Positions 25,726-34,204 of a stretch of 64,000 nt of DNA are shown in pieces. Within the stretch, counting starts at the first letter, position 1; each line of letters begins with the position of its first letter. The stretch spans positions 2,925,001 to 2,989,000 of the forward strand of contig NZ_JBBOXF010000001.1 of assembly GCF_038007465.1 (NCBI RefSeq), read 5' to 3'. A program made the position numbers and the translations under genes. The stretch comes from Sporosarcina sp. FSL K6-1508 (GTDB lineage Bacteria > Bacillota > Bacilli > Bacillales_A > Planococcaceae). The notes below the pieces were generated by a model that saw nothing but the letters and a program-made list of their open reading frames with translations, ran no database searches and was not told the DNA's origin.

Positions 25726-25755
25726 GATATTAGATTTACGACCACGACTAATATC
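25726..25755. other. inverted repeat upstream of rep, candidate origin or operator
   Basis: GATATTAG (25726-25733) and CTAATATC (25748-25755) form perfect 8-base arms around a 14-base loop, 43 bases before the HUH Rep gene. Rolling-circle origins often lie next to or inside rep and contain such a cruciform; a repressor site is the alternative. Confidence 0.4.
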
Positions 25756-25797
25756 TAGCAAGAAGACTAATAGATTACCCCAGCAGGAGAGATAGCC

Positions 25798-26718
25798 ATG
25801 AAATACGTTAGGGAAAACTACGAAGAATTGTTTGCGATGGTAAAGAAGGAATACGAGGACAGCCAAGAGGAGTGCATAGAGAAATTACGCGATGTGCAAT
25901 TGGCTGGGTATCGTGTGAAGACTATCAAAAGCGGACCGATGTTGGAAGTCGAAGCGTATCCTTTTTGGAACATTCCGAGAGGGCAGCGTAAAAAGATAGG
26001 GAATGAGAGCAGCACGGCGCAACAAAATCTGAACGATAAGAATACAAAAAAACACGTAATTAGATTGATCCATGCAAATTTCACGGAAGATGATATTAAG
26101 GCGGATTTCACATATACGAATGATAGATTGCCAGCAGATCCCGAGCAGGCGAAAAAGGATATGACAAACCTTATCCGTCGTATGAAAAGGTCGTTGAAAA
26201 AACAAAAGAAATACAAGGACTTCGAATTGAAATATATATACGTGACCGAGCATAGCAGCGACGAAAAGAAGGGGAAGGTGCGCGTCCATCATCACATGAT
26301 AACTAACTTCCCTGATAGAGACGCATTGGAGGAGTTATGGAACGGCGGCGGACGCACGCAAACACGTAGATTGCAGCAAGATGATTACGGGTTCGAGGGA
26401 TTAGCTCGGTACATCCTGAAAGATAAAAGAGATAATCCGGCAAAGCGTTATACCGTGAGTCGTAATCTGAAAAAACCGACAGTAACAATAGCGGACAGCA
26501 AATTGACACGTAGGCGTGCTGGGAAGATCGCGACGGAAGAAGTTTCAGCCCAGGAGACTTTCGAAAAGATGTACAAAGGCTATAAATTCAATGACATACA
26601 GGTGAAATTTAGTGAGTTTGTATCAGGGGCGTACTTGTATGTGCGCATGAAGCATTTAGATGGTTTCACAAGAAAAAGAAGGAGAGTGTCCGACGATGAA
26701 GACAATCAGCATTATTAA
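25798..26718 (+). CDS. HUH-family rolling-circle replication initiator-like protein
   Basis: A 306-residue protein. Residues 86-150 give the first beta strands (HVIRLIHANFT, ELKYIYVTEH), followed by the metal-binding motif VHHHMITNF with His164-166, and Tyr205 in GLARYILKDK as the likely nicking tyrosine. This matches single-tyrosine HUH Rep proteins of Gram-positive plasmids and mobile elements. It would nick an origin to start rolling-circle replication. A GCAGGAGAG site precedes the ATG; its 3' end overlaps parA by 23 bases, so the three genes form one operon. Confidence 0.75.
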   Translation: MKYVRENYEELFAMVKKEYEDSQEECIEKLRDVQLAGYRVKTIKSGPMLEVEAYPFWNIPRGQRKKIGNESSTAQQNLNDKNTKKHVIRLIHANFTEDDIKADFTYTNDRLPADPEQAKKDMTNLIRRMKRSLKKQKKYKDFELKYIYVTEHSSDEKKGKVRVHHHMITNFPDRDALEELWNGGGRTQTRRLQQDDYGFEGLARYILKDKRDNPAKRYTVSRNLKKPTVTIADSKLTRRRAGKIATEEVSAQETFEKMYKGYKFNDIQVKFSEFVSGAYLYVRMKHLDGFTRKRRRVSDDEDNQHY

Positions 26719-27496
26719 TTTAAAAGGCGGCGTCGCAAAAACGATTTCATCAATCAATATAGCGCACGCATTGGCGGCGAAACACGGAAAGAAAGTGCTG
26801 TTAATCGACAACGATAAGCAAGGAAACACATCAAAATTCTTTAAGGTGCATGGTTACGATGAACCAAGCATTGCGAATGTACTCACAGAAAGAAACTTCG
26901 ACGTGAAAAGCGCGATAAAGGAGACAGAATTCAAGGGACTGTATATCCTTCCCGCTAACATGAATTTGCTAAGAGCGGACAAAGAAATATTGTTGGATGT
27001 TTCCAGGCCGCAACAAACACGTTTGAGAAAAGCCTTAGAGCAAATAAAGGACGAATACGACTATTGTGTGATTGATAACGCGCCGGATATCAACATGAGC
27101 GTCATTAATGCGTTGGTGGCTTCAGATGACGTATTGGTGCCTGTAAAGATTGACCGTTTCACATTCGATGGATTGGAACAACTCGTCGAGCAAATTGAGG
27201 ATGTGAAAGAATTCAATTCCGGATTAGTGCTTCGCGGATGCTTCGTCACGATGTTCCAGCGAAACACGGTGAATAAGCAAGGGGACAAGTATTTGCGTGA
27301 ACACACAAGTTATCCACTTTTCAACACAGTTATCCGCAAGACTGTTCGCGTAGATCAATCGACATTTGAGGGGCTGCCTTTACTTGCTACCAGGAAGTCA
27401 ACCGCTGGAGAGGACTATGAAAGTCTAGTGCGAGAATACTTGGGGGAAGTGCTAGTTTCGGACACAAAAGGCGGTGCTCGACATGGCGAAATTTAG
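26696..27496 (+). CDS. parA: ParA/Soj-type partition ATPase
   Basis: A 266-residue protein with the deviant Walker A box LKGGVAKTISS (residues 9-19), Walker A' LLIDNDKQGN, and the switch region YDYCVIDNAPDINMS. These define ParA-family ATPases that move plasmids and chromosomes on the nucleoid. No N-terminal DNA-binding domain, so it is the small type. ATG 26696 lies inside the end of rep. parB overlaps its 3' end by 14 bases. Confidence 0.92.
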   Translation: MKTISIINLKGGVAKTISSINIAHALAAKHGKKVLLIDNDKQGNTSKFFKVHGYDEPSIANVLTERNFDVKSAIKETEFKGLYILPANMNLLRADKEILLDVSRPQQTRLRKALEQIKDEYDYCVIDNAPDINMSVINALVASDDVLVPVKIDRFTFDGLEQLVEQIEDVKEFNSGLVLRGCFVTMFQRNTVNKQGDKYLREHTSYPLFNTVIRKTVRVDQSTFEGLPLLATRKSTAGEDYESLVREYLGEVLVSDTKGGARHGEI

Positions 27497-28466
27497 CTTA
27501 ACGGACTTAATGAGTGAGCAGTCGAAGGGGGCGGCGGAAACTAAACAGTCGCCGTTTAAGATAGAGCACATTCAGTTGGAAAAGCTTTACCCATCAAAGA
27601 TGAACAAGTACATCGTCGAGGACATTAGAGAGTTGAAATCGAGCATAGAACTAACAGGGCTGCAACAAAACTTGCTTGTACGACCAAAAGGGGATGGATA
27701 CGAAGTATTGAGTGGTCACAGGCGGCTGAAAGCGATGGTGGAGCTATATGACGAGGGGAACGAGCAATTCAAGACGGCTCCGTGCAAAATTACGCGAGCG
27801 GCGGACGACATTCAAGCTGAATTGCAGTTGATCCTTGCGAATTCAACCTCGCGAGAACTAACGGACTACGAAAAAACATACCAGGCGAAGCGACTATATG
27901 AATTGCTGAAAGAATTGCAAGATAGAGGGCATGAAATCAAGGGGAGAAAGCGGGAAATTGTTGCGCAGTTAATGGGCGTATCTACCTCGCAAGTCGCACG
28001 GATGGAAAGTATAAACAATAAGCTGGTGCCTGAATTGAAAGAGGAATTCAAGGAGGGCAACGTCAATATCACGACTGCGTATGAAATTTCAAGGTTGCCG
28101 GAAGAACAGCAGCAAGAAGTGGTTGCAGAGCAAGAGGAAGGACAACCACTGACGCCGACAACAGCGAAAGAGAAGCGGGCTGAACATGATGCGAAGCCGA
28201 TTGCGGACATTATTGTTGAAAAGAGTAACCAGGGCGCAGAAAAGATGTTCGAAGAGCGCTTCGGCTCGCTAGTAAAACAGTTTGCGAGTGTGCTTGAAGC
28301 ATTGAATGACGTGGGCGATCCTGAGAAGCGCACTAAATACAGTAAAAAAATGTCTGACTTAGTGGCGAAAATAGAGGCAGCCTTGCCCAAGCCGGAAGAA
28401 ATGGCGGACAAGGAATTTGAAGAGCGTCAAGTGACCATTTTTGATGAATTGACCGCTCGAAAATAG
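27483..28466 (+). CDS. parB: ParB-type centromere-binding partition protein
   Basis: A 327-residue protein. The ParB/Srx nuclease-like domain covers about residues 30-130 (YEVLSGHRRLKAMVELY, where the GHRR box binds CTP in this family), followed by a helix-turn-helix (AQLMGVSTSQVARMESINN) and a C-terminal helical part. Together with ParA it would stabilise an extrachromosomal circle. No canonical parS site was noticed in the neighbourhood by eye. Confidence 0.9.
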   Translation: MAKFSLTDLMSEQSKGAAETKQSPFKIEHIQLEKLYPSKMNKYIVEDIRELKSSIELTGLQQNLLVRPKGDGYEVLSGHRRLKAMVELYDEGNEQFKTAPCKITRAADDIQAELQLILANSTSRELTDYEKTYQAKRLYELLKELQDRGHEIKGRKREIVAQLMGVSTSQVARMESINNKLVPELKEEFKEGNVNITTAYEISRLPEEQQQEVVAEQEEGQPLTPTTAKEKRAEHDAKPIADIIVEKSNQGAEKMFEERFGSLVKQFASVLEALNDVGDPEKRTKYSKKMSDLVAKIEAALPKPEEMADKEFEERQVTIFDELTARK

Positions 28467-28480
28467 AAACGGGGGGCATT

Positions 28481-29008
28481 ATGAGAAAAACATATAACCA
28501 ATCTAAGGCCAATCTAGGAAAGCGATTAGAACGACTGCTTGATATGACACATTTACAGTATAAAAACAAAGGCGTTGCCGACATCAGGAAAGTTCCGACG
28601 CCTGTACAAATCAAGAGTAATAACAAAGGCAACATTACTGGATATGTAACGCGTGGGGAGTGGGTGGACTATGTTGGTGTGTACAATGGCCGGACCATCG
28701 TTTTCGACGCGAAAGAAACAAGTGTGAAAAATTTACCGCTGGATAACTTGCAAGAACATCAATACGAATTGTTAAAGTCTTGGCATGAAAAAGGCGCCAT
28801 TGCTTTCCTGGTTGTCGAGTTCGCGAAAATGCATGAAGAAATCTATCTGTTGCCATTTAAGATATTGCAAGAATACTGGAATGCCCGTGAAGCGGGCGGC
28901 AGAAAGTCTATACCGCACAGCGCATTTGTCGAGCGGTGTGACTTAATTAGGAGCGAAGGCGGCGTTGTGCTGCATTACTTGAAACATTTAAAAGGGTGGA
29001 GGGAATAA
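28481..29008 (+). CDS. recU: RecU-like Holliday junction resolvase
   Basis: A 175-residue protein, similar in length to RecU. The nuclease core is visible: GVADIRKVPTP near residues 31-41, GEWVDYVGVYNGRTIVFDAKE (Asp, then Glu-x-Lys type catalytic acids; about 60-80) and LQEHQYELLKSWHEKGAIAF. RecU resolves four-way junctions made during recombination or replication. AACGGGGG is the ribosome site. Phage copies are common in Bacillales. Confidence 0.85.
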   Translation: MRKTYNQSKANLGKRLERLLDMTHLQYKNKGVADIRKVPTPVQIKSNNKGNITGYVTRGEWVDYVGVYNGRTIVFDAKETSVKNLPLDNLQEHQYELLKSWHEKGAIAFLVVEFAKMHEEIYLLPFKILQEYWNAREAGGRKSIPHSAFVERCDLIRSEGGVVLHYLKHLKGWRE

Positions 29009-29010
29009 CG

Positions 29011-29352
29011 ATGCTGGATATCACAAAAAGGAAAATGGTGACGACTCGCAAGGAGCATGAATGTTTCGGATGCCTGAAGACGGTCGATAAAGGTGAAGTG
29101 GCAGTGTGCATTACCGCTAAACAGGATGAGCAGCATATGAGATTTCATCTGCATTTGGAATGTAACAAAACCATTGCTAAAAGGAAAATTGAAATGGAAC
29201 GCGGGTGCGTAAGCGAAGAAGAAGGATTTCTGTCTTCAGAAGTGACGCGATGGGAATGTTGGTGCTGCGGCATGACTCACACCGGAGGGGCTAGGTTGTG
29301 CGAAGTTTGTGGAGCGGAGGCGGAGCGAGTCGGAAAGGAGAGAGCGGAATGA
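29011..29352 (+). CDS. zinc-finger protein, unknown role
   Basis: A 113-residue protein with two cysteine clusters: CFGCLK near residues 16-21 with HLHLEC, and CWCCG plus CEVCG in the last 35 residues. This suggests two zinc ribbons. It overlaps the following gene by 4 bases. ATG 29011 follows GGAGGGAAT. Nucleic-acid or protein binding is likely; the function is unknown. Confidence 0.6.
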   Translation: MLDITKRKMVTTRKEHECFGCLKTVDKGEVAVCITAKQDEQHMRFHLHLECNKTIAKRKIEMERGCVSEEEGFLSSEVTRWECWCCGMTHTGGARLCEVCGAEAERVGKERAE

Positions 29353-29597
29353 GTGAGGTGCAAACGTTTGTGGGGATGGATTTCGGAAAGGTCGAAATAC
29401 CGGTGATTGTCATTTATGAAAATCCGAAAGACTTTCCAGGGGAATTTGTAGGGCGGTTATTTGACGGAGTGAAACCAACAAAGTGGTACGCAAAGGGTGC
29501 GCACGAAGTCGATGTTGTCGGCAAGATACCAACGGGATTCGTGAGACTTGAACGGGCCTATTTAGACGAACCGCACATCGTATGTACTTATTTCTAA
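29349..29597 (+). CDS. hypothetical protein
   Basis: An 82-residue protein (MSEVQTFVGMDFGKVEIPVI). Predicted beta-rich; no motif. ATG 29349 has AAAGGAGAGAG upstream and overlaps the previous stop. Confidence 0.6.
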   Translation: MSEVQTFVGMDFGKVEIPVIVIYENPKDFPGEFVGRLFDGVKPTKWYAKGAHEVDVVGKIPTGFVRLERAYLDEPHIVCTYF

Positions 29598-29612
29598 CGG
29601 GAGGGAGCTTTC

Positions 29613-30317
29613 ATGTGGTTATACGATCCATGTACAAACATTTTGAAAGAAATGTCGCTAAATGAAATTGCGGAAATAAACGGGACAAGCGAATCAAGTA
29701 TTAGCAGGATGGCAAAAAGAAGAGGCAAAGCAAAGAATATAAATTGCTATGTGTTCAAAGAAAAACCTACCCTTGCGGAAAAAAGGAAGCTGTATAACAG
29801 CGAGATATACCAGGGGGAAGTTTGGAAACGGTATGAAAATACATGCTATGAAGCGTCTAACTTCGGAAGAGTCAGGAAGAACTACAAAACCACTACGGCC
29901 ATACTTCTGCCATACAAGAAAAAGAAGTATATGGTCGTGAAGATTGAAGAGGGTGGGAAACGGGAAGAAAGGCGGCTGCGTGACATCATAGCAGATACAT
30001 TCTTGAAAAAAGAAGACGGCAAAGAGTGCGTCGTGCATAAGAACGGGAATTATGGAGATTGCAGCGTTTGGAACATAGCGAGAATGTCCAGGACGGAAGT
30101 TGCTAGGAAGACAGGCGGAAAATCGAGGAGTCAAGCGGTTGTATTGGTAGACCAACGGACCTTGGAGGTTGTCGATTGGTGGGAATCAGCTCGTAAGGCG
30201 GCATTGGAGAGCTTCATGAGCCACCAGGCATTGAATGATCGTTGCAATGGTAAAGTACAGTCGCGAAAAGAAGGATATTTCATGTGGGAATCAGATTACG
30301 AAGAAGTATTTGCGTAA
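29613..30317 (+). CDS. NUMOD4/HNH homing-type endonuclease
   Basis: A 234-residue protein. An N-terminal segment (SLNEIAEINGTSESSISRMA) resembles a NUMOD1-like DNA-binding helix; residues 68-90 (EVWKRYENTCYEASNFGRVR) are the NUMOD4 motif; residues 130-155 (VVHKNGNYGDCSVWNI) match the HNH_3 catalytic box; a second NUMOD1-like motif is at the C-terminus. These mobile endonucleases cut phage DNA and spread by homing. It is free-standing, with no intron or intein nearby. GGGAGGGAG precedes ATG. Confidence 0.85.
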   Translation: MWLYDPCTNILKEMSLNEIAEINGTSESSISRMAKRRGKAKNINCYVFKEKPTLAEKRKLYNSEIYQGEVWKRYENTCYEASNFGRVRKNYKTTTAILLPYKKKKYMVVKIEEGGKREERRLRDIIADTFLKKEDGKECVVHKNGNYGDCSVWNIARMSRTEVARKTGGKSRSQAVVLVDQRTLEVVDWWESARKAALESFMSHQALNDRCNGKVQSRKEGYFMWESDYEEVFA

Positions 30318-30354
30318 GGCGGCAGAAATACATTCAACGAAAAGAGGGAGCGGA

Positions 30355-30678
30355 ATGCCGGACTTGGAGAAAATGCAGGCGCAAATAATAGGAAATTTAA
30401 GGATGGAGAAAAAAGCGCTAGAAGACAAAATTCAAGAACTTGAAAAGATGTTGAGTGGCAATGATGGAATGAGTGTAGAAGAAATCAAGGCGCAGTTCGT
30501 AGATTTACATCGCGATGTGCTAGTTGCCCGAGGTCATAGCGCCCACCTACGCCAAGCGTTGGAGTTTTATGCAGATGAAACAAAGTACGAAAAAATAGAG
30601 GGATATGATGGTGAAACAGAAATTTATATTGAACGCGACTGTGGAGAAAAAGCACGCCAAGCATTAGGAGCTTCATAG
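30355..30678 (+). CDS. coiled-coil hypothetical protein
   Basis: A 107-residue protein. Residues 15-40 form a coiled coil (RMEKKALEDKIQELEKML); the C-terminal half contains LRQALEFYADE, which occurs in many small phage proteins of unknown role. ATG 30355 is preceded by AGAGGGAGCGG. Confidence 0.6.
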   Translation: MPDLEKMQAQIIGNLRMEKKALEDKIQELEKMLSGNDGMSVEEIKAQFVDLHRDVLVARGHSAHLRQALEFYADETKYEKIEGYDGETEIYIERDCGEKARQALGAS

Positions 30679-30751
30679 GATAGAAGCGCCCAACGACCAA
30701 TTAAATGCTTCAATCAAGACACATTAGGCGTAACAGTGGGAGGGGAAATGA

Positions 30752-31753
30752 TTGGTTAAATTACTATCACTCTTTGGCGGGATAGGGGCTGATATTAAAG
30801 CGCTGAAAAATTTGGGTGAAGAAGTTAAAACTATTGATTATGTCGAGTGGAAAGCGAATCGTGTCAAAGCCTACAATGCTATGAATCCTTTTCGTTACAA
30901 AACACAAGACGTGCGAACCTGGGATTTAAAGCCCGACATCCTTGTCCATGGTAGTCCGTGTCAGGATAATTCAGCGGCCAATCTAAATGATGATAAAGGG
31001 CGTTCTCAACTAATGCTTGAAACGCTCCGAATCATCAGTGAAATGGGTGAATGGCGTCCCTTGTTCGTGATTTGGGAAAACGTCAAAGGGGCAACGTTCA
31101 AAAAGAAACGTCCTATCTTCGATCAGTATTTAGAAGAAATGGAGAAGATGGGCTATACAAATTCATGGGATGTGTTGTCGTCGTTGGATTTCGGTATTCC
31201 GCAAAGTCGAGAGCGATTATTTTGTATTTCGATATTAGGTGATTCAGTTTTCGACTTTTCGAAATTAAGAAAACGCCCGATGCGTCCGTTAGATGAGTTT
31301 TTGCAAGACGAAGATGAAATTGATCTTGAAAAATACGTCGTCAAAATCCCTTCTATGCTCAGTAGGTTAGCTGATTTAGCGACGCCTGAATTGATAGAGG
31401 CTAACAAAAGCAAATTCCGGTACGTCGAGACAGTGAAAACGCATTTCGGGACGTTAACCGAGCGCCCGGATAGATGTCCGGGTCCGGGAGTATTGAAGAC
31501 AAGTGATGGTCGTTATCGTTATCCAACGGAACGAGAGTATTGGCGCTTGATGGGCTTTGATGATGCAGACTTTGATCTAATGCTTCAGGAGTTTCCTGTC
31601 AAAGAAATTTATCGGAGCGCGACATTATACGCGCTTGCCGGCAACAGTATTGATGTTCAGGTGCTGGAAGCAATCTTTGAATTGCTGATAAGTGGTGATT
31701 ATGCATCTGATTTTATATCTGATGACGCGGGGCAACTACGGCTGATTTACTGA
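30752..31753 (+). CDS. DNA (cytosine-5-)-methyltransferase
   Basis: A 333-residue C5 methyltransferase. Motif I is LSLFGGIGADIKAL at the N-terminus, motif IV has the catalytic Cys70 in GSPCQDNS, motif VI is WENV at 108-111, motif VIII is FGIPQSRERLF and motif X is AGNSIDVQVLEAI. The recognition region lies between 190 and 270. TTG 30752 has GGGAGGGG upstream. No cognate restriction enzyme is adjacent, so it is an orphan enzyme that probably protects phage DNA from host restriction. Confidence 0.93.
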   Translation: MVKLLSLFGGIGADIKALKNLGEEVKTIDYVEWKANRVKAYNAMNPFRYKTQDVRTWDLKPDILVHGSPCQDNSAANLNDDKGRSQLMLETLRIISEMGEWRPLFVIWENVKGATFKKKRPIFDQYLEEMEKMGYTNSWDVLSSLDFGIPQSRERLFCISILGDSVFDFSKLRKRPMRPLDEFLQDEDEIDLEKYVVKIPSMLSRLADLATPELIEANKSKFRYVETVKTHFGTLTERPDRCPGPGVLKTSDGRYRYPTEREYWRLMGFDDADFDLMLQEFPVKEIYRSATLYALAGNSIDVQVLEAIFELLISGDYASDFISDDAGQLRLIY

Positions 31754-31786
31754 ACATGTGGCACATAAAGTGAGGGAGGAAAAACA

Positions 31787-31915
31787 ATGGACGAAATTTT
31801 ATGTCCTTCTTGCGGAGAAGAAATGAAGCATTGGAATCAAGGGATTTATGAATGCAAAGAATGCGGAACAATGATTGACGGGGATATTTTTGATGAAGAG
31901 GATGAAGAACTTTAA
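31787..31915 (+). CDS. small zinc-ribbon protein
   Basis: A 42-residue protein with CPSC (residues 6-9) and CKEC (23-26), a four-cysteine zinc ribbon, then an acidic tail (DEEDEEL). GAGGGAGG precedes ATG. Function unknown. Confidence 0.6.
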   Translation: MDEILCPSCGEEMKHWNQGIYECKECGTMIDGDIFDEEDEEL

Positions 31916-31944
31916 CACGCAGACTGGAGGAGAGGTTTTTGAGA

Positions 31945-32364
31945 ATGATAGAGACTAAGTTTCGCGGTAAGTCAATTATGCCAATCGATTATTTAGACAT
32001 GATAGGCGTTGAGCATGCAGATGGGTGGATGGTCGGAAATTTGATTACAAATGGCGGAAAGCCTTATATCGTTGGTGATCTCACGGAAGCGACTGACGAG
32101 TATATAAATCATGAATTTTGGGCTGCTGTAGAACCAGGTTCAGTCGGGCAGGGTACGGGATTGGTAGATATAAAAGGCAATCAAATATATAACAGCGATT
32201 TAATTAAAGATGATGAGAATTTCGTTTGGGAAGTCATTTATAGTCAAGGTGCTTTTTATGCTCGATGTAACGATTTGATGGCGAGGCAACTGTTGTCATC
32301 TATTAATCTGTTTGGCGTTGTGGTAGGTAAAAAATACGAGAATCCGGATTTAATCGGTGCGTAA
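31945..32364 (+). CDS. YopX-family phage protein
   Basis: A 139-residue protein with typical YopX features: an N-terminal KFRGKS, a GTGLVDIKGNQIYNSDLIK segment (the pattern of TGLKDKNGKEIYEGDIV) and a C-terminal VVGKKYENPDL. YopX proteins are widespread in Firmicutes phages, and their role is unknown. TTG 31939 and ATG 31945 are both possible; ATG fits the GGAGAGG spacing. Confidence 0.85.
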   Translation: MIETKFRGKSIMPIDYLDMIGVEHADGWMVGNLITNGGKPYIVGDLTEATDEYINHEFWAAVEPGSVGQGTGLVDIKGNQIYNSDLIKDDENFVWEVIYSQGAFYARCNDLMARQLLSSINLFGVVVGKKYENPDLIGA

Positions 32365-32393
32365 TCGGACCATCGAGCGAAGGAGGTGGCAAG

Positions 32394-32603
32394 TTGGATA
32401 AAGAGTGTTATGTAAAAGAAAGCGGCAATTGGGTAGAGGCTGAATTTGTAGGGGTGTTTCAGTATTCAAACGTCATAGAACCTTCTTTGATGATTGGGGG
32501 ACATTCGGGCGGAGTGATCGCGTACCCGGTAGCGGTTGTTAAAATGGACGGAAAAATAAAAGAAGTGAAACTTTCAAATGTGGTGTTTCAAGTACTGGAG
32601 TGA
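32394..32603 (+). CDS. hypothetical small beta protein
   Basis: A 69-residue protein starting at TTG 32394 after GAAGGAGGTGG. The sequence (WVEAEFVGVFQYSN, then VVKMDGKIKEVKLSNVVFQ) suggests a small SH3-like barrel. No family assigned. Confidence 0.6.
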   Translation: MDKECYVKESGNWVEAEFVGVFQYSNVIEPSLMIGGHSGGVIAYPVAVVKMDGKIKEVKLSNVVFQVLE

Positions 32604-32734
32604 TTCCTATTAATATTCATGACACGTTGAGTTTTAAATTAAACAGAATCAAACGATTGTTAATTGTGGTATTAGGAAGATTGGGAGTATGGAAGCTTAT
32701 CTTCGCTATTTTAGAACCATGTAAAAACAAATGA
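32600..32734 (+). CDS. possible small basic hydrophobic peptide
   Basis: A 44-codon frame from GTG 32600, overlapping the previous stop. The product has a basic patch (KLNRIKR) and a hydrophobic stretch (LLIVVLGRLGVWKLIFAIL) that could cross or coat a membrane. No clear ribosome site, so it depends on coupling; the call is tentative. Confidence 0.3.
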   Translation: MIPINIHDTLSFKLNRIKRLLIVVLGRLGVWKLIFAILEPCKNK

Positions 32735-32769
32735 CATTCCTGTGTATTCGGCTATGTGAGGGAGGACAA

Positions 32770-33054
32770 ATGATGGGTAATCATTTTGAGGAAACTGAGA
32801 AGTGGGCGGCGGAACGCTTGGATGAAATGCTGCTAGTGGATCGCTTTAAAGAGATGGGGAAAGCGGATGACCTCGTATTTCAGGCTTTGGTGTTCTTAGG
32901 GAACGGATCTCATCAATTGTCGTTAGGGACGACGGTTTTGAGGGGTGATGAAGAAATACCCGCAGAATTGAAGGGGGAACTTAAAGATATCCAACAACGA
33001 CTGCATGATTACCAAGGCAAATTGAGGAGATTTCGGAAAGGTGGCGAAAATTGA
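32770..33054 (+). CDS. hypothetical protein
   Basis: A 94-residue helical, charged protein starting at ATG 32770 or 32773 after GAGGGAGG. Contains WAAERLDEML and LQQRLHDYQGKLRRF-like helices. Its stop overlaps the next start (TGATG). Confidence 0.55.
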   Translation: MMGNHFEETEKWAAERLDEMLLVDRFKEMGKADDLVFQALVFLGNGSHQLSLGTTVLRGDEEIPAELKGELKDIQQRLHDYQGKLRRFRKGGEN

Positions 33055-33401
33055 TGAAATACGGACTTTATTTAAACGAAAGCTTGATGGCAAAGTTCGA
33101 AACGGAAGACGAAGTTTATAGTGCGGCGGAATCGGAGGCGATGCTTAAAGGCGTTGCGCATGATGTTAAACAATTGTCCTTCGCTGTCGATGAAGATTTC
33201 TGCATTGATGATATTGATGGATGCGAATTCATTCATGACACATCAATCGGGAAAGCGATTATTTCGCTGGAAACAGACGGGGAGTGGGGGACGCCTACTG
33301 GCAGAATTGAGGTTGTTTATCCGGATGGCTCCGTAGGTAAAATAGAGCCGGACGACGCTCAACAGATGATTGATATCGGTAAATGGATTGTCTATAGATG
33401 A
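33054..33401 (+). CDS. hypothetical protein
   Basis: A 115-residue acidic protein (MKYGLYLNESLMAKFETEDE). C-terminal SVGKIEPDDAQQMIDIGKW is protein-like, but no family is recognised. It starts inside the stop of the previous gene. Confidence 0.55.
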   Translation: MKYGLYLNESLMAKFETEDEVYSAAESEAMLKGVAHDVKQLSFAVDEDFCIDDIDGCEFIHDTSIGKAIISLETDGEWGTPTGRIEVVYPDGSVGKIEPDDAQQMIDIGKWIVYR

Positions 33402-33452
33402 CGAACGTTAATCGATTTCGGAAAGGCGGCGGTTGAAATCGAAAGGGATGAA

Positions 33453-33557
33453 ATGATTCTGATTTGCAGCATGACGACAATGTACTCTGAAAGTTATTTG
33501 GAAAGTTTAAGTGATGAGGAATTAACGAAAATATATGAGCGCGTAATGAATCATTGA
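33453..33557 (+). CDS. short helical peptide
   Basis: A 34-residue product ending YLESLSDEELTKIYERVMNH. The LSDEEL..IYE pattern is frequent in very small Bacillales phage genes. GAAAGGGATG lies upstream. Function unknown. Confidence 0.45.
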   Translation: MILICSMTTMYSESYLESLSDEELTKIYERVMNH

Positions 33558-33573
33558 CAAGGGAGGGGAGGAT

Positions 33574-34095
33574 TTGGCGGAGATAGTAGAAATATCTTCG
33601 GTGGACATCGACTTCAAGAAAGGCGTATGCGCAATTTGTAAGAAAAAGCCCGTTGCCCGTTGGTGCGATTTCACGATTAAGTATGCGCACAACACGATAT
33701 TCTTTCGAAGGTACCAAGATTTTAAAGAGGCTAACGCTTACGGTGCGCAAAACGAGCAATGCAATTTGCCGATGTGCAGCGACTGCGCAGCGGAACAAGA
33801 CGGGGACATGCACTTATGCCCGCATCATCAAAAGTTAATGGGGCAGGTGGAGCAGCAAGAAGAATACCTCCGTATGAGGCAAAAGCGCGAAACGTTCGAG
33901 ATAAATATGAAAATAATGGAGCCGTCGTCGTTAGATCAAGAAGATATGAACGGGAAAGGGTTCTACTTCAAAGTAAAAGAGGTCATAGATGGAAATTTAG
34001 AGCTTGAAAAGGAGAATGAGCGACTGAAGAAGGAGGTCAAAGGATTAAAAAGCGAGTTAGAAGGATTTCGGAACGGGCAGATGAGCTTATTTTGA
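33574..34095 (+). CDS. zinc-binding coiled-coil phage protein
   Basis: A 173-residue protein from TTG 33574 after GGGAGGGGAGG. Residues 19-30 (CAICKKKPVARWC), CSDC near 68 and CPHH near 82 form cysteine/histidine clusters for zinc. The C-terminus is a strong coiled coil (ELEKENERLKKEVKGLKSEL). Function unknown, in the late-early region. Confidence 0.6.
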   Translation: MAEIVEISSVDIDFKKGVCAICKKKPVARWCDFTIKYAHNTIFFRRYQDFKEANAYGAQNEQCNLPMCSDCAAEQDGDMHLCPHHQKLMGQVEQQEEYLRMRQKRETFEINMKIMEPSSLDQEDMNGKGFYFKVKEVIDGNLELEKENERLKKEVKGLKSELEGFRNGQMSLF

Positions 34096-34102
34096 AAAGA
34101 AA

Positions 34103-34136
34103 AAGCAGCCAGGGACCGCCAAGGACCCAGCTGCTT
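34103..34136 (-). terminator. hairpin, terminator-like on the minus strand
   Basis: AAGCAGC and GCTGCTT with an inner GGG/CCC pairing. On the minus strand it is followed by TTTTTCTTTTC; on the plus strand there is no good T run. It may block antisense transcription, or be a processed leader element. Confidence 0.5.
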
Positions 34137-34204
34137 CGTTTGAACCGAGTAACCAACTCAGCCAACTCAACAACAATATTGTAGCACGAGGGAGGGCGAA
34201 GTGA

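Noticed and set aside
26696..28466. ParA-ParB as the host chromosome soj-spo0J pair
   Set aside because: The genes lie inside the prophage, overlap a Rep gene, and are far from any gidA/rnpA/oriC context.
30752..31753. A complete restriction-modification system
   Set aside because: Only the methyltransferase is recognisable; the HNH protein nearby has homing-type NUMOD motifs and is separated by another gene.
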